Origin: Xenorhabdus cabanillasii
GTDB lineage: Bacteria; Pseudomonadota; Gammaproteobacteria; Enterobacterales; Enterobacteriaceae
Assembly (NCBI RefSeq): GCF_003386665.1
Contig: NZ_QTUB01000001.1
Coordinates: forward strand, 2,170,001 to 2,234,000
Direction of reading: 5' to 3'
DNA length: 64,000 bases
A model generated the notes under the pieces. It had not been told where the DNA came from. It saw nothing but the letters and a program-made list of their open reading frames with translations, and ran no database searches. Of the stretch, positions 51,981 to 63,062 are shown piece after piece. Position 1 is the first letter of the stretch, and each line of letters opens with the position of its first letter. The translations under genes were made by a program, and so were the position numbers.

Positions 51981-53408
51981 ATGAGTACTGAAATTAAAGC
52001 CCAGGTAGTGGTGCTTGGAGCAGGCCCGGCAGGGTATTCTGCTGCTTTCCGTTGTGCAGACTTAGGTTTGGATACCGTTCTGGTTGAGCGCTACTCTACT
52101 CTGGGTGGTGTTTGTCTTAACGTGGGCTGCATCCCATCTAAGGCATTGCTTCATGTTGCAAAAGTGATTGAAGAAGCAAAAGCGCTGTCACAACACGGTA
52201 TCGTGTTTGGTGAACCACAAACTGATATTGATAAAATCCGCCTCTGGAAAGAAAAAGTTATTTCCCAGTTGACAGGTGGTCTGGGCGGCATGGCTAAGGG
52301 CCGTAAGGTTAACGTTGTTAACGGTGTTGGTAAATTTACAGGTGCTAACACTCTGGTAGTAGAAGGCGAGAACGGCACAACAACGATTAATTTTGATAAT
52401 GCCATTATTGCAGCGGGTTCACGCCCAATTCAACTGCCATTTATTCCACATGATGACCCCCGCGTATGGGATTCTACCGATGCACTGGAACTGAAAACTG
52501 TTCCGGGACGCCTGCTGGTTATGGGCGGCGGTATTATCGGTCTGGAAATGGGTACTGTTTACCACGCTCTGGGTTCTCAGATTGACGTAGTGGAAATGTT
52601 CGATCAGGTTATTCCTGCTGCGGACAAAGACATTGTGAAAGTGTTCACTAAGCGCGTCAGCAAAAAATTCAACCTGATGCTGGAAACTAAAGTGACCGCT
52701 GTAGAAGCTAAAGAAGATGGCATCTACGTGACAATGGAAGGTAAAAAAGCACCAGCAGAACCTCAGCGTTATGATGCAGTTCTGGTTGCTATCGGCCGTG
52801 TACCAAACGGTAAACTGCTCGATGCTGGCAAAGCGGGTGTTGCTGTTGATGACCGTGGTTTTATCCATGTTGATAAGCAAATGCGCACTAACGTACCTCA
52901 TATCTTCGCTATCGGTGATATCGTTGGTCAGCCAATGTTGGCACATAAAGGTGTTCATGAAGGTCATGTTGCAGCAGAAGTTATCTCTGGTAAGAAACAT
53001 TACTTCGATCCAAAAGTTATTCCATCTATCGCATACACTGAACCAGAGGTTGCATGGGTTGGTCTGACTGAGAAAGAAGCGAAAGAGAAAGGCATCAGTT
53101 ACGAAACTGCGACTTTCCCATGGGCTGCTTCTGGTCGTGCGATCGCATCTGACTGTTCAGATGGTATGACTAAACTGATTTTCGATAAAGAAACCAATCG
53201 TATTATCGGTGGTGCTGTTGTTGGTACTAACGGTGGCGAACTGCTAGGTGAAATTGGTCTGGCTATCGAAATGGGTTGTGATGCGGAAGATATCGCTCTG
53301 ACTGTTCATGCTCACCCAACACTGTATGAATCAATCGGTATGGCTGCGGAAATGTATGAAGGCAGCATCACTGACTTGCCAAACCCTAAGGCGAAGAAAA
53401 AGAAATAA
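51981..53408 (+). CDS. lpd: Dihydrolipoamide dehydrogenase Lpd
   Basis: Lpd is the FAD E3 that reoxidises lipoyl groups for pyruvate and 2-oxoglutarate dehydrogenases and the glycine cleavage system. The second of two adjacent ATGs (51981) starts MSTEIKAQVVVLGAGPAG, as in E. coli, giving 475 residues. The redox disulfide is Cys45-Cys50 (GGVCLNVGCIPSK). The catalytic HAHPTLYES segment is near 444. It lies about 200 bases after aceF and can have its own promoter. Confidence 0.98.
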   Translation: MSTEIKAQVVVLGAGPAGYSAAFRCADLGLDTVLVERYSTLGGVCLNVGCIPSKALLHVAKVIEEAKALSQHGIVFGEPQTDIDKIRLWKEKVISQLTGGLGGMAKGRKVNVVNGVGKFTGANTLVVEGENGTTTINFDNAIIAAGSRPIQLPFIPHDDPRVWDSTDALELKTVPGRLLVMGGGIIGLEMGTVYHALGSQIDVVEMFDQVIPAADKDIVKVFTKRVSKKFNLMLETKVTAVEAKEDGIYVTMEGKKAPAEPQRYDAVLVAIGRVPNGKLLDAGKAGVAVDDRGFIHVDKQMRTNVPHIFAIGDIVGQPMLAHKGVHEGHVAAEVISGKKHYFDPKVIPSIAYTEPEVAWVGLTEKEAKEKGISYETATFPWAASGRAIASDCSDGMTKLIFDKETNRIIGGAVVGTNGGELLGEIGLAIEMGCDAEDIALTVHAHPTLYESIGMAAEMYEGSITDLPNPKAKKKK

Positions 53409-53444
53409 TTTTTTATAATTTGCAGTAGGTTAGCAAAGATATTA

Positions 53445-53475
53445 AACGGCTTCCGAGATGGGAGCCGTTATTTAC
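53445..53475. terminator. Terminator between lpd and the GNAT gene
   Basis: AACGGCTTCC pairs with GGAGCCGTT (one bulge) and a T-rich run follows. The two genes converge here, so it could serve both. Confidence 0.7.
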
Positions 53476-54131
53476 AATATATGGCATTGCCAATTAAATA
53501 AAGAGTGGGATTTAGTTAAGCGATAGCCATTAGGGTTAACACTCCAGCGTTTGCTTATTTTAGGGTCCAAACGCATTTCAACGGCTCCAAAATTAGAGTT
53601 GTTTGTAAATACAAAACCTAATCGTTGATAAATCGGTATGGCATAGCTCTCAGCATTGAGTTTCAGTATGCCTGAATGATTTAACGAAATGGAAAAGTTC
53701 ACCGCATGTTCAATCAGCAAACTTCCATATCCTTGACCGCCGGGATAGGTCAATATATATCCTATTAGATCAGCGGCATCGTGTGAACTTATCGACGATA
53801 CTGGAATGAATATCATGATGCCAACCGGTTCAGAAGCACAAAAACAGACAAAATAACGATGCGTATCTATATTTCCTCCGATACTTGTATTGGTATAAAT
53901 ATTGTTTATTGAATTTGCCGTGTTGATAAATGATTGATGTCTTCTCATATCAAGGTGAACTAAAGCCTCGTTTCGCTTTAATCCGTTCAGTGCTGATATC
54001 ATGCCTTCTTTGGAAACTTCTTTGATAATCGTTTTATAATCTGGATAACTTCCTTCTTCAAGAATGGGGCTTAAATGAGAAGTAGATGGTATATCATTTC
54101 TTATTGGGATATTTGGCATAACGCCCTCCAT
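53472..54131 (-). CDS. GNAT-family N-acetyltransferase
   Basis: The 219-residue product has the GNAT acetyl-CoA motif A in LIGYILTYPGGQGYGSLLIE, with GGQGYG as the pyrophosphate-binding loop near residue 132. Motif B follows as LNAESYAIPIYQRLGFVFT. The substrate is unknown. The first 60 residues are not part of the fold and resemble no family I know. In E. coli this position holds yacH, and there is no GNAT gene. A second ATG at 54119 would shorten it by four residues. Its base use is AT-rich compared with lpd and acnB, consistent with transfer. Confidence 0.75.
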   Translation of the reverse strand: MEGVMPNIPIRNDIPSTSHLSPILEEGSYPDYKTIIKEVSKEGMISALNGLKRNEALVHLDMRRHQSFINTANSINNIYTNTSIGGNIDTHRYFVCFCASEPVGIMIFIPVSSISSHDAADLIGYILTYPGGQGYGSLLIEHAVNFSISLNHSGILKLNAESYAIPIYQRLGFVFTNNSNFGAVEMRLDPKISKRWSVNPNGYRLTKSHSLFNWQCHIL

Positions 54132-54470
54132 GACGACGTATTTTGTGTAACATTTGGTATTTTGTTACTTTTGCCTGACGGTATTTATTGCTTTTTTAGG
54201 TTAAAATAGCAACAAACAGCATTTAGTACTTTAATACACCTTTTAAGCCCATATATCCAGAATCTTATCACGGTTCAATGTTGATTTTATGTGAATGAAT
54301 TAACATGCCATTCAAATTTTGGTATGCTAATTGCCCGAAGCTCAGCATAGTTTTAGTGTTATGTGAGCAAAATCCTCTGACCTGGCATCCTTGATGGTCA
54401 TTTCATAGTGATCGTTACCGGGTGCAGACAGCCGGGCATATAAAATGACAATGAGAGCGAGGAGTAAGTC
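54132..54470. other. acnB leader region
   Basis: No gene lies in these 339 bases. An extended -10 TGGTATGCT (54320-54328) is the best promoter candidate for acnB; no good -35 lies upstream. The remainder is AT-rich, and a ribosome site AGCGAGGAG precedes the acnB GTG. Confidence 0.35.
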
Positions 54471-57068
54471 GTGCTAGAAGAATACCGCAAGCACGTAGCC
54501 GAACGTGAAGCGCAAGGCATCGTCCCTAAGCCATTAGACGCAGCTCAAGCAGCCGCGCTGGTCGAATTACTGAAGAACCCACCTCAAGGTGAAGAGAATT
54601 TTCTGTTAGACCTGTTGACAAACCGTGTTCCCCCCGGTGTTGATGAGGCGGCCTATGTAAAAGCTGGTTTCCTTGCTGCTGTCGCTAAAGGTGAAACAAC
54701 TTCACCACTTGTTACGCGGGAAAAAGCCATTGAGTTATTGGGAACCATGCAGGGTGGGTACAATATCCATGCTTTGATTGACGCTCTCGATGATGAAAAG
54801 TTGGCTCCAATTGCAGCGAAGGGGCTATCCCATACTTTGCTGATGTTTGACAGCTTTTATGATGTGGAAGAAAAAGCGGAAGCAGGTAATCCACATGCTC
54901 AACAAATTATCCAGTCATGGGCTGATGCAGAATGGTTCCTGGAACGTCCTGAACTGGCTGAAAAAATTACAGTTACTGTCTTTAAAGTCACCGGTGAAAC
55001 TAACACCGATGACCTTTCTCCTGCACCAGATGCGTGGTCACGTCCGGATATTCCATTACATGCCCTGGCAATGTTGAAAAATGCCCGTGAAGGTATCGAG
55101 CCTGATCAGGCGGGTGTCGTTGGCCCAATCAGGCAAATTGAAGAACTGAATAAAAAAGGTCATCCTCTGGCGTATGTAGGGGATGTAGTGGGTACAGGCT
55201 CTTCCCGTAAATCTGCTACAAACTCTGTATTGTGGTTTATGGGGGAAGATATCCCATTTGTGCCAAACAAACGTGGCGCTGGTGTTGTATTGGGTGGAAA
55301 GATTGCACCAATCTTTTTTAACACAATGGAAGATGCAGGCGCATTGCCGATTGAGGTAGATGTTTCCAGACTCAATATGGGTGATGTCATTGATATCTAC
55401 CCTTATAAAGGTGAAATTCGTCATCACGATACCAATGAAGTGTTGGCGACGTTTGAACTGAAAACGGATGTACTGATTGATGAAGTGCGCGCAGGTGGTC
55501 GAATTCCATTAATTATCGGCCGTGGTCTGACAGCCAAAGCCCGTGAATCTTTAGGACTGCCGCACAGTGATATTTTCCGTCAGGCAAAAGCGGTTGAGAA
55601 GAGCAGTCGTGGTTTCTCGCTGGCACAGAAAATGGTAGGTCGTGCCTGCGGTACTACTGGGATACGTCCGGGAGAATATTGTGAACCGAAGATGACTTCT
55701 GTTGGCTCTCAGGACACAACTGGCCCAATGACTCGTGATGAATTGAAGGATTTGGCATGCCTTGGTTTCTCGGCAGATCTGGTTATGCAGTCATTCTGCC
55801 ATACAGCGGCCTATCCAAAACCTGTTGATGTGACGACTCATCATACCTTGCCTGATTTCATTATGAACCGTGGTGGTGTATCCCTGCGTCCGGGAGATGG
55901 AATTATCCACTCATGGTTAAACCGCATGTTATTGCCGGATACGGTAGGTACAGGTGGAGATTCCCATACTCGTTTCCCTATCGGTATCTCTTTCCCGGCA
56001 GGCTCTGGGTTAGTGGCATTTGCCGCTGCGACTGGGGTTATGCCGTTGGATATGCCTGAATCTGTATTAGTTCGTTTTAAAGGTAAAATGCAACCAGGTA
56101 TAACCTTACGTGATTTGGTTCATGCAATTCCTTATTACGCGATTCAGCAAGGGTTATTGACTGTAGAGAAAAAAGGTAAGAAAAATATTTTCTCTGGCCG
56201 CATTCTGGAAATTGAAGGTTTACCGGAACTCAAAGTTGAGCAGGCATTTGAATTGGCAGATGCATCCGCAGAACGTTCCGCAGCTGGCTGTACGATCAAA
56301 CTGGATAAAGCACCAATCATTGAATATCTGCAATCCAATGTCGTATTACTGAAATGGATGATTGCTGAAGGTTATGGTGATCGCCGGACATTAGAGCGCC
56401 GTATTATCGGTATGGAAAATTGGTTGAAAGATCCACAATTGCTGGAAGCCGATGCAGATGCAGAATATGCAGCAGTGATTGAAATTAATTTGGATGACAT
56501 CAAAGAGCCTATTTTGTGTGCACCAAATGATCCGGATGATGCTCGTCTGTTATCAGAAGTTGCCAACAATAAAATTGATGAAGTGTTTATTGGCTCCTGC
56601 ATGACGAATATTGGTCACTTCCGTGCGGCTGGCAAGTTACTGGATCAACATAAAGGCCAGTTACCGACCCGCCTGTGGGTTGCCCCGCCAACGAAAATGG
56701 ATGCTGCTCAACTGACAGAAGAAGGCTATTACAGCGTCTTTGGTAAGAGTGGGGCGCGTATTGAGATCCCAGGTTGTTCACTGTGTATGGGAAATCAGGC
56801 TCGTGTTGCAGATGAAGCGACGGTGGTATCCACTTCTACGCGTAACTTCCCAAACCGTTTAGGCGCGGGAGCGAATGTATATCTGGCATCTGCGGAGTTA
56901 GCTGCTGTGGCTTCATTGTTAGGTCGTCTGCCAACACCAGAAGAGTATCTGCAATTCATGGCCAAGGTTGATGAAACAGCGGCAGATACTTATCGTTATC
57001 TCAATTTTGATCAATTGAACCAATATACCGAAAAAGCAGGCGATGTGATCTTCCAAACCGCTGTGTAA
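54471..57068 (+). CDS. acnB: Aconitate hydratase B AcnB
   Basis: AcnB interconverts citrate and isocitrate and also acts on methylisocitrate; without its iron-sulfur cluster it binds mRNAs. The start is GTG at 54471 behind GGAG and gives [12 protein letters not shown], matching E. coli. The 865 residues equal E. coli. The 4Fe-4S ligands are in [11 protein letters not shown] near residue 708 and CSLCMGNQ near 769. It has the HEAT-like N-terminal domain of the AcnB class. Confidence 0.98.
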   Translation: MLEEYRKHVAEREAQGIVPKPLDAAQAAALVELLKNPPQGEENFLLDLLTNRVPPGVDEAAYVKAGFLAAVAKGETTSPLVTREKAIELLGTMQGGYNIHALIDALDDEKLAPIAAKGLSHTLLMFDSFYDVEEKAEAGNPHAQQIIQSWADAEWFLERPELAEKITVTVFKVTGETNTDDLSPAPDAWSRPDIPLHALAMLKNAREGIEPDQAGVVGPIRQIEELNKKGHPLAYVGDVVGTGSSRKSATNSVLWFMGEDIPFVPNKRGAGVVLGGKIAPIFFNTMEDAGALPIEVDVSRLNMGDVIDIYPYKGEIRHHDTNEVLATFELKTDVLIDEVRAGGRIPLIIGRGLTAKARESLGLPHSDIFRQAKAVEKSSRGFSLAQKMVGRACGTTGIRPGEYCEPKMTSVGSQDTTGPMTRDELKDLACLGFSADLVMQSFCHTAAYPKPVDVTTHHTLPDFIMNRGGVSLRPGDGIIHSWLNRMLLPDTVGTGGDSHTRFPIGISFPAGSGLVAFAAATGVMPLDMPESVLVRFKGKMQPGITLRDLVHAIPYYAIQQGLLTVEKKGKKNIFSGRILEIEGLPELKVEQAFELADASAERSAAGCTIKLDKAPIIEYLQSNVVLLKWMIAEGYGDRRTLERRIIGMENWLKDPQLLEADADAEYAAVIEINLDDIKEPILCAPNDPDDARLLSEVANNKIDEVFIGSCMTNIGHFRAAGKLLDQHKGQLPTRLWVAPPTKMDAAQLTEEGYYSVFGKSGARIEIPGCSLCMGNQARVADEATVVSTSTRNFPNRLGAGANVYLASAELAAVASLLGRLPTPEEYLQFMAKVDETAADTYRYLNFDQLNQYTEKAGDVIFQTAV

Positions 57069-57106
57069 AAAATATATTGCAAAGGCTGGGAGGCGGAGGC
57101 CTAAAT

Positions 57107-57137
57107 ACCGCTCGCATAAGCGCGAGCGGTTTTTTTG
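57107..57137 (+). terminator. acnB terminator
   Basis: The 9-bp stem ACCGCTCGC / GCGAGCGGT is followed by eight T residues. It is the strongest terminator in the window. Confidence 0.92.
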
Positions 57138-57158
57138 TAAGGATAATGCCTGCCAGGG

Positions 57159-57285
57159 ATTAAGCGCCTGAACCGTAAGACACTCGGTTATTCAAAGTCA
57201 CCTGAAATGCATGACAAAATCATCGGCACTTTCATTGAACGTGAATATTATGTTTGATGATGATCAACGCTTTGAATGCATGACC
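57159..57285 (+). pseudogene. 3' end of an IS1-family transposase
   Basis: In frame from 57159, the sequence reads IKRLNRKTLGYSKSPEMHDK, then IIGTFIEREYYV and stop at 57255-57257. This matches the C terminus of IS1 InsB-type transposases. A possible IS1 right end extends to about 57285 (GCATGACC). Only the last 30 codons remain. It directly abuts the EamA fragment. Confidence 0.7.
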
Positions 57286-57438
57286 ATATTTGCCATTCTA
57301 TTCAGTATGATTTTTCTCGGACAAATCTCATCCGCTGCACAGTATTTAGGTGGCGGTTTGATTTTCATTGCCATCTTATTGCATGAGTTTCCATTGTCAT
57401 GGAACAAGCTGAGAAGTGTGTTTTTTGTGGGAAAGTGA
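57280..57438 (+). pseudogene. C-terminal fragment of an EamA/DMT transporter
   Basis: From about 57280 the frame reads MTIFAILFSMIFLGQISSAA then QYLGGGLIFIAILL. This is the hallmark last two membrane segments of EamA-family exporters (FaILF-n-LGxxl-n-GaxLIl). Nothing of the first eight segments remains. It begins where the IS1 remnant ends, suggesting the gene was interrupted by IS1 and then deleted. Confidence 0.65.
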
Positions 57439-57510
57439 ATATTAACTTTGCTCACGATTCTGTTGTATTAACTGGGGGCGGCTTGGAAAACGGAAAATGT
57501 CCTACTATAA

Positions 57511-57654
57511 AGGCTTCCCCGGATAGTCAACACTAGCTTGTTTTTCTGACGGTTCATTATTTGTAGTGGCCCGTAAATCAGGGCACCTTCATAATAGCTC
57601 TTCCCATCGTTTTTCATATTCAATGGGTGATATTCATCCGTTAAAACTATGTCA
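57511..57654 (-). pseudogene. IS3-family transposase OrfB C-terminal remnant
   Basis: The minus strand reads NG-stop-ISPIEYEKRWEELL and stop at 57591-57589. The ISPIEYEKR pattern is typical of the C terminus of IS3-family integrases. One in-frame stop indicates decay. Sequence beyond the stop to about 57511 may be the IS end. Confidence 0.5.
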
Positions 57655-57817
57655 TCCTGGTTTACTTAAGTGAGCGGTATTGAGGTGGATGCTTCCCTTT
57701 TTTATGTCTATTTTTTGTGGCAAATTTTGTGTCAGTTTGTGGACAGCCTCTGAGGTGAAAATCGGAAATGTTTAAAATCCAGATGTGGTTGATATAACAA
57801 AAATGTGGAGGTAAGTG
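57655..57817. other. Spacer before yacL
   Basis: No coding frame is visible. GGAGG at 57807-57811 is the yacL ribosome site. Confidence 0.4.
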
Positions 57818-58183
57818 ATGGAATATGAATTTATGCAGGATGTCACTGGTCAGGTGATGACAAATTTCTCAATGGATCATGAAGCTATTGGTCACTGGTT
57901 GAATGAGGAAGTAAAAGGCGATTTGAGTGTTTTAGATAAAATAATTTCAGCATTGATGGATATAAAAGGTAGTGAACGTCAGTGGCAATTGAACGGTCAT
58001 GAATACACACTGTTAATGAATGAAGAAGAAATTATGATCAGAGCTAATCAACTCCAGTTTGATACAGAGATGCTGGAAGAGGGGATGAGCTACTACGATA
58101 ATGAGAGCCTGGCACTTTGTGGTACAGATGATTTTATCAATATGTTGGCCAATTACAGAGATTTTGTTTTGCAAAACAATTAA
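57818..58183 (+). CDS. yacL: UPF0231 family protein YacL
   Basis: YacL has no known function. The ATG at 57818 gives [14 protein letters not shown]; the next in-frame alternative is a GTG at 57815, right before it. The 121-residue product (120 in E. coli) keeps the family segments [38 protein letters not shown] and [18 protein letters not shown]. It normally follows acnB, and does so here after the insertion-sequence debris. Confidence 0.93.
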   Translation: MEYEFMQDVTGQVMTNFSMDHEAIGHWLNEEVKGDLSVLDKIISALMDIKGSERQWQLNGHEYTLLMNEEEIMIRANQLQFDTEMLEEGMSYYDNESLALCGTDDFINMLANYRDFVLQNN

Positions 58184-58351
58184 AGGTAAGTGTTTATGTT
58201 CAACCAATGGCAGATTTCTGCCATAATCGATATTCCATCACTTTTGTGTGACGTATTTGGGTGACATCGTACTGGCTTTTTATTTATAAACAGGAGCCTA
58301 TATTGTCGGGAGATTCTTCCCGGCAGGTTCCAACAAAAAAGGTAGGCTTTT

Positions 58352-59224
58352 ATGGAAGAGATCAATCTATCAGGTGAGATTGATAAGGCAGCAAATTGGT
58401 TTATCAATAATCAAAATCTACTGCTCGAATACGCAGTGAATATTGTGTTTGCCATTTTAATTCTGATTGTAGGTTTAGCTGTTGCCAAACTGGCAAATAA
58501 AGCAGTGAAACGCGTCATGACGCTACGTGGTATTGATGCGACTATTTCTGACTTTTTGTCAGCAATAATTCGTTATGCCATCGTCGCGTTTACTATTGTT
58601 GCAGTGCTTGGAAAATTAGGCGTTCAGACTGCCTCTGTGATTGCCGTTATTGGTGCCGCAGGTTTGGCTGTTGGTTTGGCATTACAGGGTTCATTGTCAA
58701 ACTTCGCTGCTGGCGTGTTGCTGGTAGTTTTCCGTCCGCTCCGCACTGGTGAATATGTCATTATTGGTGCAGTGGAAGGGACCGTTGTACAAGTACAAAT
58801 TTTCTCCACAACATTACGTACTGCGGATGATCGTATTATTGTGATCCCTAACGGAAAAATTATTGCGGACAATATTATCAATACCAGCCGTGAACCAAAC
58901 CGTCGTACTCAGATAATGGTCGGTGTAGCTTATGACGCTGATATTGATGAAGTAAAGAAAGTGTTGGGTGACGTTATCAAAGCTGATAAGCGCATTCAGC
59001 ATGAGAAAGGTGTCACTATTCGGTTGCATGAAATGGCACCTTCATCACTCAATTTTATTGTGCGTGTGTGGACAACGAATGGAGATGCCTGGAGCGTTTA
59101 CTGGGATTTGATGGAAAACTTCAAGCGAGCTTTGGATAAACACAATATTGGCATTCCTTTCCCACAAATGGATGTTTATCTGCATCAGCAGCAAGTTGCT
59201 CTACAGAAGGAAATGGCTCAATAA
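58352..59224 (+). CDS. mscS: Small-conductance mechanosensitive channel MscS
   Basis: MscS opens under membrane tension and protects from osmotic downshock. The 290-residue product (286 in E. coli) has three N-terminal membrane segments. TM3 carries the glycine/alanine pore pattern [20 protein letters not shown] (about residues 98-118). The C-terminal beta and cage domains follow. It starts the mscS-argO-yggE stretch. Confidence 0.96.
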   Translation: MEEINLSGEIDKAANWFINNQNLLLEYAVNIVFAILILIVGLAVAKLANKAVKRVMTLRGIDATISDFLSAIIRYAIVAFTIVAVLGKLGVQTASVIAVIGAAGLAVGLALQGSLSNFAAGVLLVVFRPLRTGEYVIIGAVEGTVVQVQIFSTTLRTADDRIIVIPNGKIIADNIINTSREPNRRTQIMVGVAYDADIDEVKKVLGDVIKADKRIQHEKGVTIRLHEMAPSSLNFIVRVWTTNGDAWSVYWDLMENFKRALDKHNIGIPFPQMDVYLHQQQVALQKEMAQ

Positions 59225-59247
59225 TCAATATACTTGGTGTTAGAAAT

Positions 59248-59283
59248 CTTGGTGTGAGAAATATGAAGTACTCTCACACCAAG
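59248..59283. terminator. Hairpin after mscS
   Basis: The 12-bp stem CTTGGTGTGAGA / TCTCACACCAAG is perfect but lacks a T run. A related copy CTTGGTGTTAGAA occurs at 59233. Confidence 0.55.
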
Positions 59284-59463
59284 TCAGCACGGCTTAAATA
59301 ACTTAGAATTGTCACTCTTTCTGCTCTATTTCTTCCAATACCTTTTAATTGCTCTATAAGTTTCATTAATGATAGATAAGAAATATTCATTTCTACTAAT
59401 GAATGAATTTTCCTAATATGCAGATAGAACTTATCTGATTGAATAAATATTAGGAATTTTTGC

Positions 59464-60087
59464 ATGTTTTCAACACTGATTCAGGGCTTTTTTCTCAGTG
59501 CCGCGATGATTATTCCACTTGGACCACAAAATGTTTTTGTGATGCAGCAGGGTAGTAAAAAACGGTTTCATTTGATGAGTGCAGCATTATGTTCTATCAG
59601 TGACATTATTCTTATCATGGCTGGAGTCTTTGGTGGTAGTGCCTTACTTGGGCAGTCAGCATTTCTGTTGCAAGCTGTGACATGGGGAGGCGTTGCATTT
59701 TTGCTATGGTACGGATGGGGAGCTTTTCGGCTGGCATTATCAGCGGATATTGCATTCTCCGGTACAGAAGCTCTGGCTCAAAGCCGCTGGCGGGTTATTG
59801 TGACGTTATTTGCAGTAACCTGGTTGAACCCTCATGTTTATCTGGATACTTTCGTTGTATTAGGTAGTATTGGCGGACGATTATCAGCAGAACACAGGCC
59901 GTGGTTTACTGCTGGTGCAGTTATCGCATCCATCAATTGGTTTTTCGCATTGGCTATTCTGGCTGCATGGTTTTCACCAATTCTTAATCAGCCACGATCT
60001 CAGCGTATCATTAACTTATTTGTTGGTTGTGTGATGTGGTATATCGCATGGAATTTGTTTAAGCAAGGATTACAAATTTTTAATTAA
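59464..60087 (+). CDS. argO: Arginine exporter ArgO
   Basis: ArgO is a LysE-family exporter of L-arginine and canavanine. The 207-residue product (211 in E. coli) begins with a membrane segment containing [20 protein letters not shown], the LysE family signature. Five or six membrane segments follow. In E. coli it is activated by ArgP when arginine is bound; argP is two genes away here. Confidence 0.94.
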   Translation: MFSTLIQGFFLSAAMIIPLGPQNVFVMQQGSKKRFHLMSAALCSISDIILIMAGVFGGSALLGQSAFLLQAVTWGGVAFLLWYGWGAFRLALSADIAFSGTEALAQSRWRVIVTLFAVTWLNPHVYLDTFVVLGSIGGRLSAEHRPWFTAGAVIASINWFFALAILAAWFSPILNQPRSQRIINLFVGCVMWYIAWNLFKQGLQIFN

Positions 60088-60258
60088 ATTAAACATTTCT
60101 TTATAATTCAAACTGTTTTTTATAAATATGGTTCTTTATAAACATAGTGTGCTAATGTTTCTGAAAGTAACTTGTCTTAATATGAGAACTCTGTAGAAAA
60201 CACTTACTTATTTGCTGTGTACCTGATAGATGAAAGGTATATCCGAAAGGAGGTTTTA

Positions 60259-60996
60259 GTGAAACGTAACTCACTGATATTTGCTGTTATGTTAGCTGTA
60301 GGTAGTTTGTCATGTATGACAGCGTCGGCTGCGGAATTACCGTCTATTCCGCATATATCAACTTCTGGTAATGCGACAATCAAAGCGGCTCCAGATATGG
60401 CGACTTTGTTGATCCATGTGAAAGTGAGTCAGAAAAGTGCGGTAGATGCGAAGAAAAAAGTTGATGAGCGTGTTGCAAAATATTTTGATTTTTTGAAAGC
60501 AAGTGGTATCGAAAAGAAAGATATTAATGCAGCCAATATACGTACTCAGCCAGAATATCAGTATGATCAGAAAACAGGCAAATCAACTCTTACGGGATAT
60601 AATGCTTCCCGCTCAGTTGAAGTTAAAGTTCGTAAGCTGGATCAATTGAATACACTTTTGGATGGAGCCTTGAAAGCAGGATTAAATGAAATTAATTCCG
60701 TACAGTTCAGCGTGGCCGATCCTCAGCGCTATCGTGATGCAGCCAGACAGGAAGCAATTACGAATGCGATTCAACAGGCAACCGAATTAGCAAAAGGTTT
60801 TAACAGTAAGTTAGGTTCCGTATATAGCATCACTTATCGTCCACCTGAAGCAGTGCCTTTTCCAATGAGTCGGCTGCAATTCAAATCAGCTCTAATGTCT
60901 GCGGCTTCTGCGGAAAATTCGGCTGATGAAACTTATGAACCGCAGAGCATAGAGTTTTCTGATCATGTTGATGCAGTTTTTGAGTTACAGCGTTAA
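60259..60996 (+). CDS. yggE: SIMPL-domain (YggE) periplasmic protein
   Basis: YggE is a periplasmic protein linked to oxidative stress in E. coli, function not fixed. The GTG at 60259, with AAAGGAGG six bases upstream, gives 245 residues. It has a signal peptide (residues 1-25, ending TASAAE) and the SIMPL domain with [15 protein letters not shown] and [22 protein letters not shown] longer frame from 60217 lacks a signal-peptide start and a good ribosome site. It converges with argP, which overlaps it by four bases. Confidence 0.9.
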   Translation: MKRNSLIFAVMLAVGSLSCMTASAAELPSIPHISTSGNATIKAAPDMATLLIHVKVSQKSAVDAKKKVDERVAKYFDFLKASGIEKKDINAANIRTQPEYQYDQKTGKSTLTGYNASRSVEVKVRKLDQLNTLLDGALKAGLNEINSVQFSVADPQRYRDAARQEAITNAIQQATELAKGFNSKLGSVYSITYRPPEAVPFPMSRLQFKSALMSAASAENSADETYEPQSIEFSDHVDAVFELQR

Positions 60997-61901
60997 TTAG
61001 CTTCATCATCTTCCTGACGTAACATCTGGCGTCCTAGTTTTAACAGGGCGTCAGTCACTTTTCTCATAGCGCTGCTTTCCGGGGCAAAGCGATGCCAGTA
61101 AAGCATACGGCGTTGACACAGGCCGGGTGTTAAATCAACCAATTCACCTGCCTTCAATTCTTTGTCGATTTGTAAATGAGGGATCATACAACATGTCGAT
61201 CCTTGTTTTGCCAATTGAACGAAAGCTTCGGACGAGTTAACGATATGGCAAGGCACACTGCCCGGTGATAAATCAAAATACTGTTGTAAAAAGGCCTGAT
61301 GCATATCATCCAAATGATCGAATGCAACAGCAGGCGCTTTCAGTAAAGTTGAGCGAGTTACTCCATTGGGGAAAAAACGTTCAGCAAATTTAGGGGAGGC
61401 GACGAACAGATAATCAAGAGCACCTAGCTTATCCACCAGACAGCTTGGCAGGGGTTGTGATTGAATACTGATTGCACCAACAACTTCCCCACGTCTCAGG
61501 CTTTCTTGTGTACGTGTTTCATCTTCCACCTGAATATTGAGCTGGATAGGTAAATCAGAAAGCACGGGATGCAGTGCTGGTAAGAGCCAGGTTGCCAGAC
61601 TATCCGCATTAACGGCAAGAGAAAGCAACAGAGGAATATCATTACTATTTTCATCACCAAGCCATTGTGCTTCGAGCAACTCTACCTGATGTAATAACGC
61701 AAGCAGTTTTTGCCCTTGCTCTGTAGGGCGGGGGGGAACGGTACGAACCAATAACGGTTGACCGAATAGGTTTTCTAATTGCTTGATACGTTGAGATACT
61801 GCGGATTGAGTGATACAAAGCTTTTGTGCTGCACGTTCGAAACCGCGTTCATGGATCACGGCATCCAACGCTTGCAGGGATCGGTAATCAGGACGTTTCA
61901 T
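60993..61901 (-). CDS. argP: LysR-type regulator ArgP (IciA)
   Basis: ArgP activates argO when bound to arginine and is blocked by lysine. It regulates lysine-related genes and was first described as a chromosome-initiation inhibitor. The 302-residue product (297 in E. coli) has the LysR helix-turn-helix at residues 17-40 ([20 protein letters not shown]) and a co-inducer domain. It converges with yggE and is divergent from rpiA. Confidence 0.95.
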   Translation of the reverse strand: MKRPDYRSLQALDAVIHERGFERAAQKLCITQSAVSQRIKQLENLFGQPLLVRTVPPRPTEQGQKLLALLHQVELLEAQWLGDENSNDIPLLLSLAVNADSLATWLLPALHPVLSDLPIQLNIQVEDETRTQESLRRGEVVGAISIQSQPLPSCLVDKLGALDYLFVASPKFAERFFPNGVTRSTLLKAPAVAFDHLDDMHQAFLQQYFDLSPGSVPCHIVNSSEAFVQLAKQGSTCCMIPHLQIDKELKAGELVDLTPGLCQRRMLYWHRFAPESSAMRKVTDALLKLGRQMLRQEDDEAN

Positions 61902-62130
61902 CGAAAATCAGGTTCTCCGTTTTTACTCTTCTCTTTGAATATCTGGGCACTAGGTTATGTGTTGAAAATTGTGTGTTCAGAAATTGTCGTTGATTCAAAA
62001 ATATATTGTGTGCTCAAAAGATTTTTGGGTCTAGGTAGCACTATGCCATATTTTTTCACAGGATAAGATAAAATATTGTTTATACTGGCGGCTGAATTTT
62101 CCTTGTAATTGATTATAGGCAGTAATTGAT

Positions 62131-62790
62131 ATGACACAGGACGAACTGAAAAAAGCGGTAGGTTGGGCAGCACTGGAATATGTCAGACCAGGAACAATTG
62201 TCGGGGTTGGTACAGGTTCAACGGCATCTCATTTTATTGATGCGTTGGGGACGATGAAAGACAAAATTGAAGGTGCAGTATCCAGCTCGGAAGCATCGAC
62301 AGAGAAATTGAAAAGTCTTGGCATTCCTGTGCTTGATTGTAATGAAGTTGATTCTTTGGATATTTATGTTGATGGTGCTGATGAAATCAATGGCAACATG
62401 CAAATGATTAAAGGTGGCGGAGCTGCACTGACCAGAGAGAAAATCATTTCTGCTGTGGCAAAGAAATTCATTTGTATCATTGATGAATCCAAGCAGGTTG
62501 ATATATTGGGTAAATTCCCGTTACCGGTTGAAGTTATTCCGATGGCACGTGCTTATGTTGCCCGTGAGTTGGTGAAATTAGGAGGAACTCCGGTTTACCG
62601 TCAGAACGTTGTTACTGATAATGGTAATGTCATTTTGGATGTTCATAATCTTGCCATTCTTAACCCAATCGAATTAGAAAACAAAATTAATGCTATTGCT
62701 GGTGTGGTAACTGTTGGCTTATTTGCTAATCGTGGTGCGAATGTCGTACTGGTTGGTACAGCTAATGGTGTAAAAACGATTGCAGAGTAA
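62131..62790 (+). CDS. rpiA: Ribose-5-phosphate isomerase A RpiA
   Basis: RpiA interconverts ribose 5-phosphate and ribulose 5-phosphate. The 219-residue product equals E. coli. It has the phosphate-binding [16 protein letters not shown] near residue 25 and the active-site segments [20 protein letters not shown] near 80, with Glu103 in LTREK. A hairpin follows the stop. Confidence 0.97.
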   Translation: MTQDELKKAVGWAALEYVRPGTIVGVGTGSTASHFIDALGTMKDKIEGAVSSSEASTEKLKSLGIPVLDCNEVDSLDIYVDGADEINGNMQMIKGGGAALTREKIISAVAKKFICIIDESKQVDILGKFPLPVEVIPMARAYVARELVKLGGTPVYRQNVVTDNGNVILDVHNLAILNPIELENKINAIAGVVTVGLFANRGANVVLVGTANGVKTIAE

Positions 62791-62801
62791 TTATTAATTA
62801 G

Positions 62802-62820
62802 GGGCAGAATATGCTGCCCT
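62802..62820 (+). terminator. rpiA terminator
   Basis: Stem GGGCAG / CTGCCC with a six-base loop is followed by TTAAAAAATTTT. The downstream T run is interrupted, so efficiency is uncertain. Confidence 0.55.
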
Positions 62821-63062
62821 TAAAAAATTTTCAGATTTATATTCAAAAAATAAAATTCAGATATATATATTGTATATTTGTCTAATTATTGCTCAAAGCT
62901 CTGTATTTATCTCGTAACTAAAAGTTTTACTTTGCGTAACAACTTTTTTATTGTTTCTTATGCTGTTTTACAGGCAAACGATTGTATTGCTGTTGGCGTT
63001 TTTTTTGTTATGTTAGTAGAACCTATCGGCATTACGAAAATTAGTACAAATAAGGCGGATAA

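Noticed and set aside
59274..59465. 63-codon minus-strand frame between mscS and argO
   Set aside because: No ribosome site or homology; it includes the argO start region.
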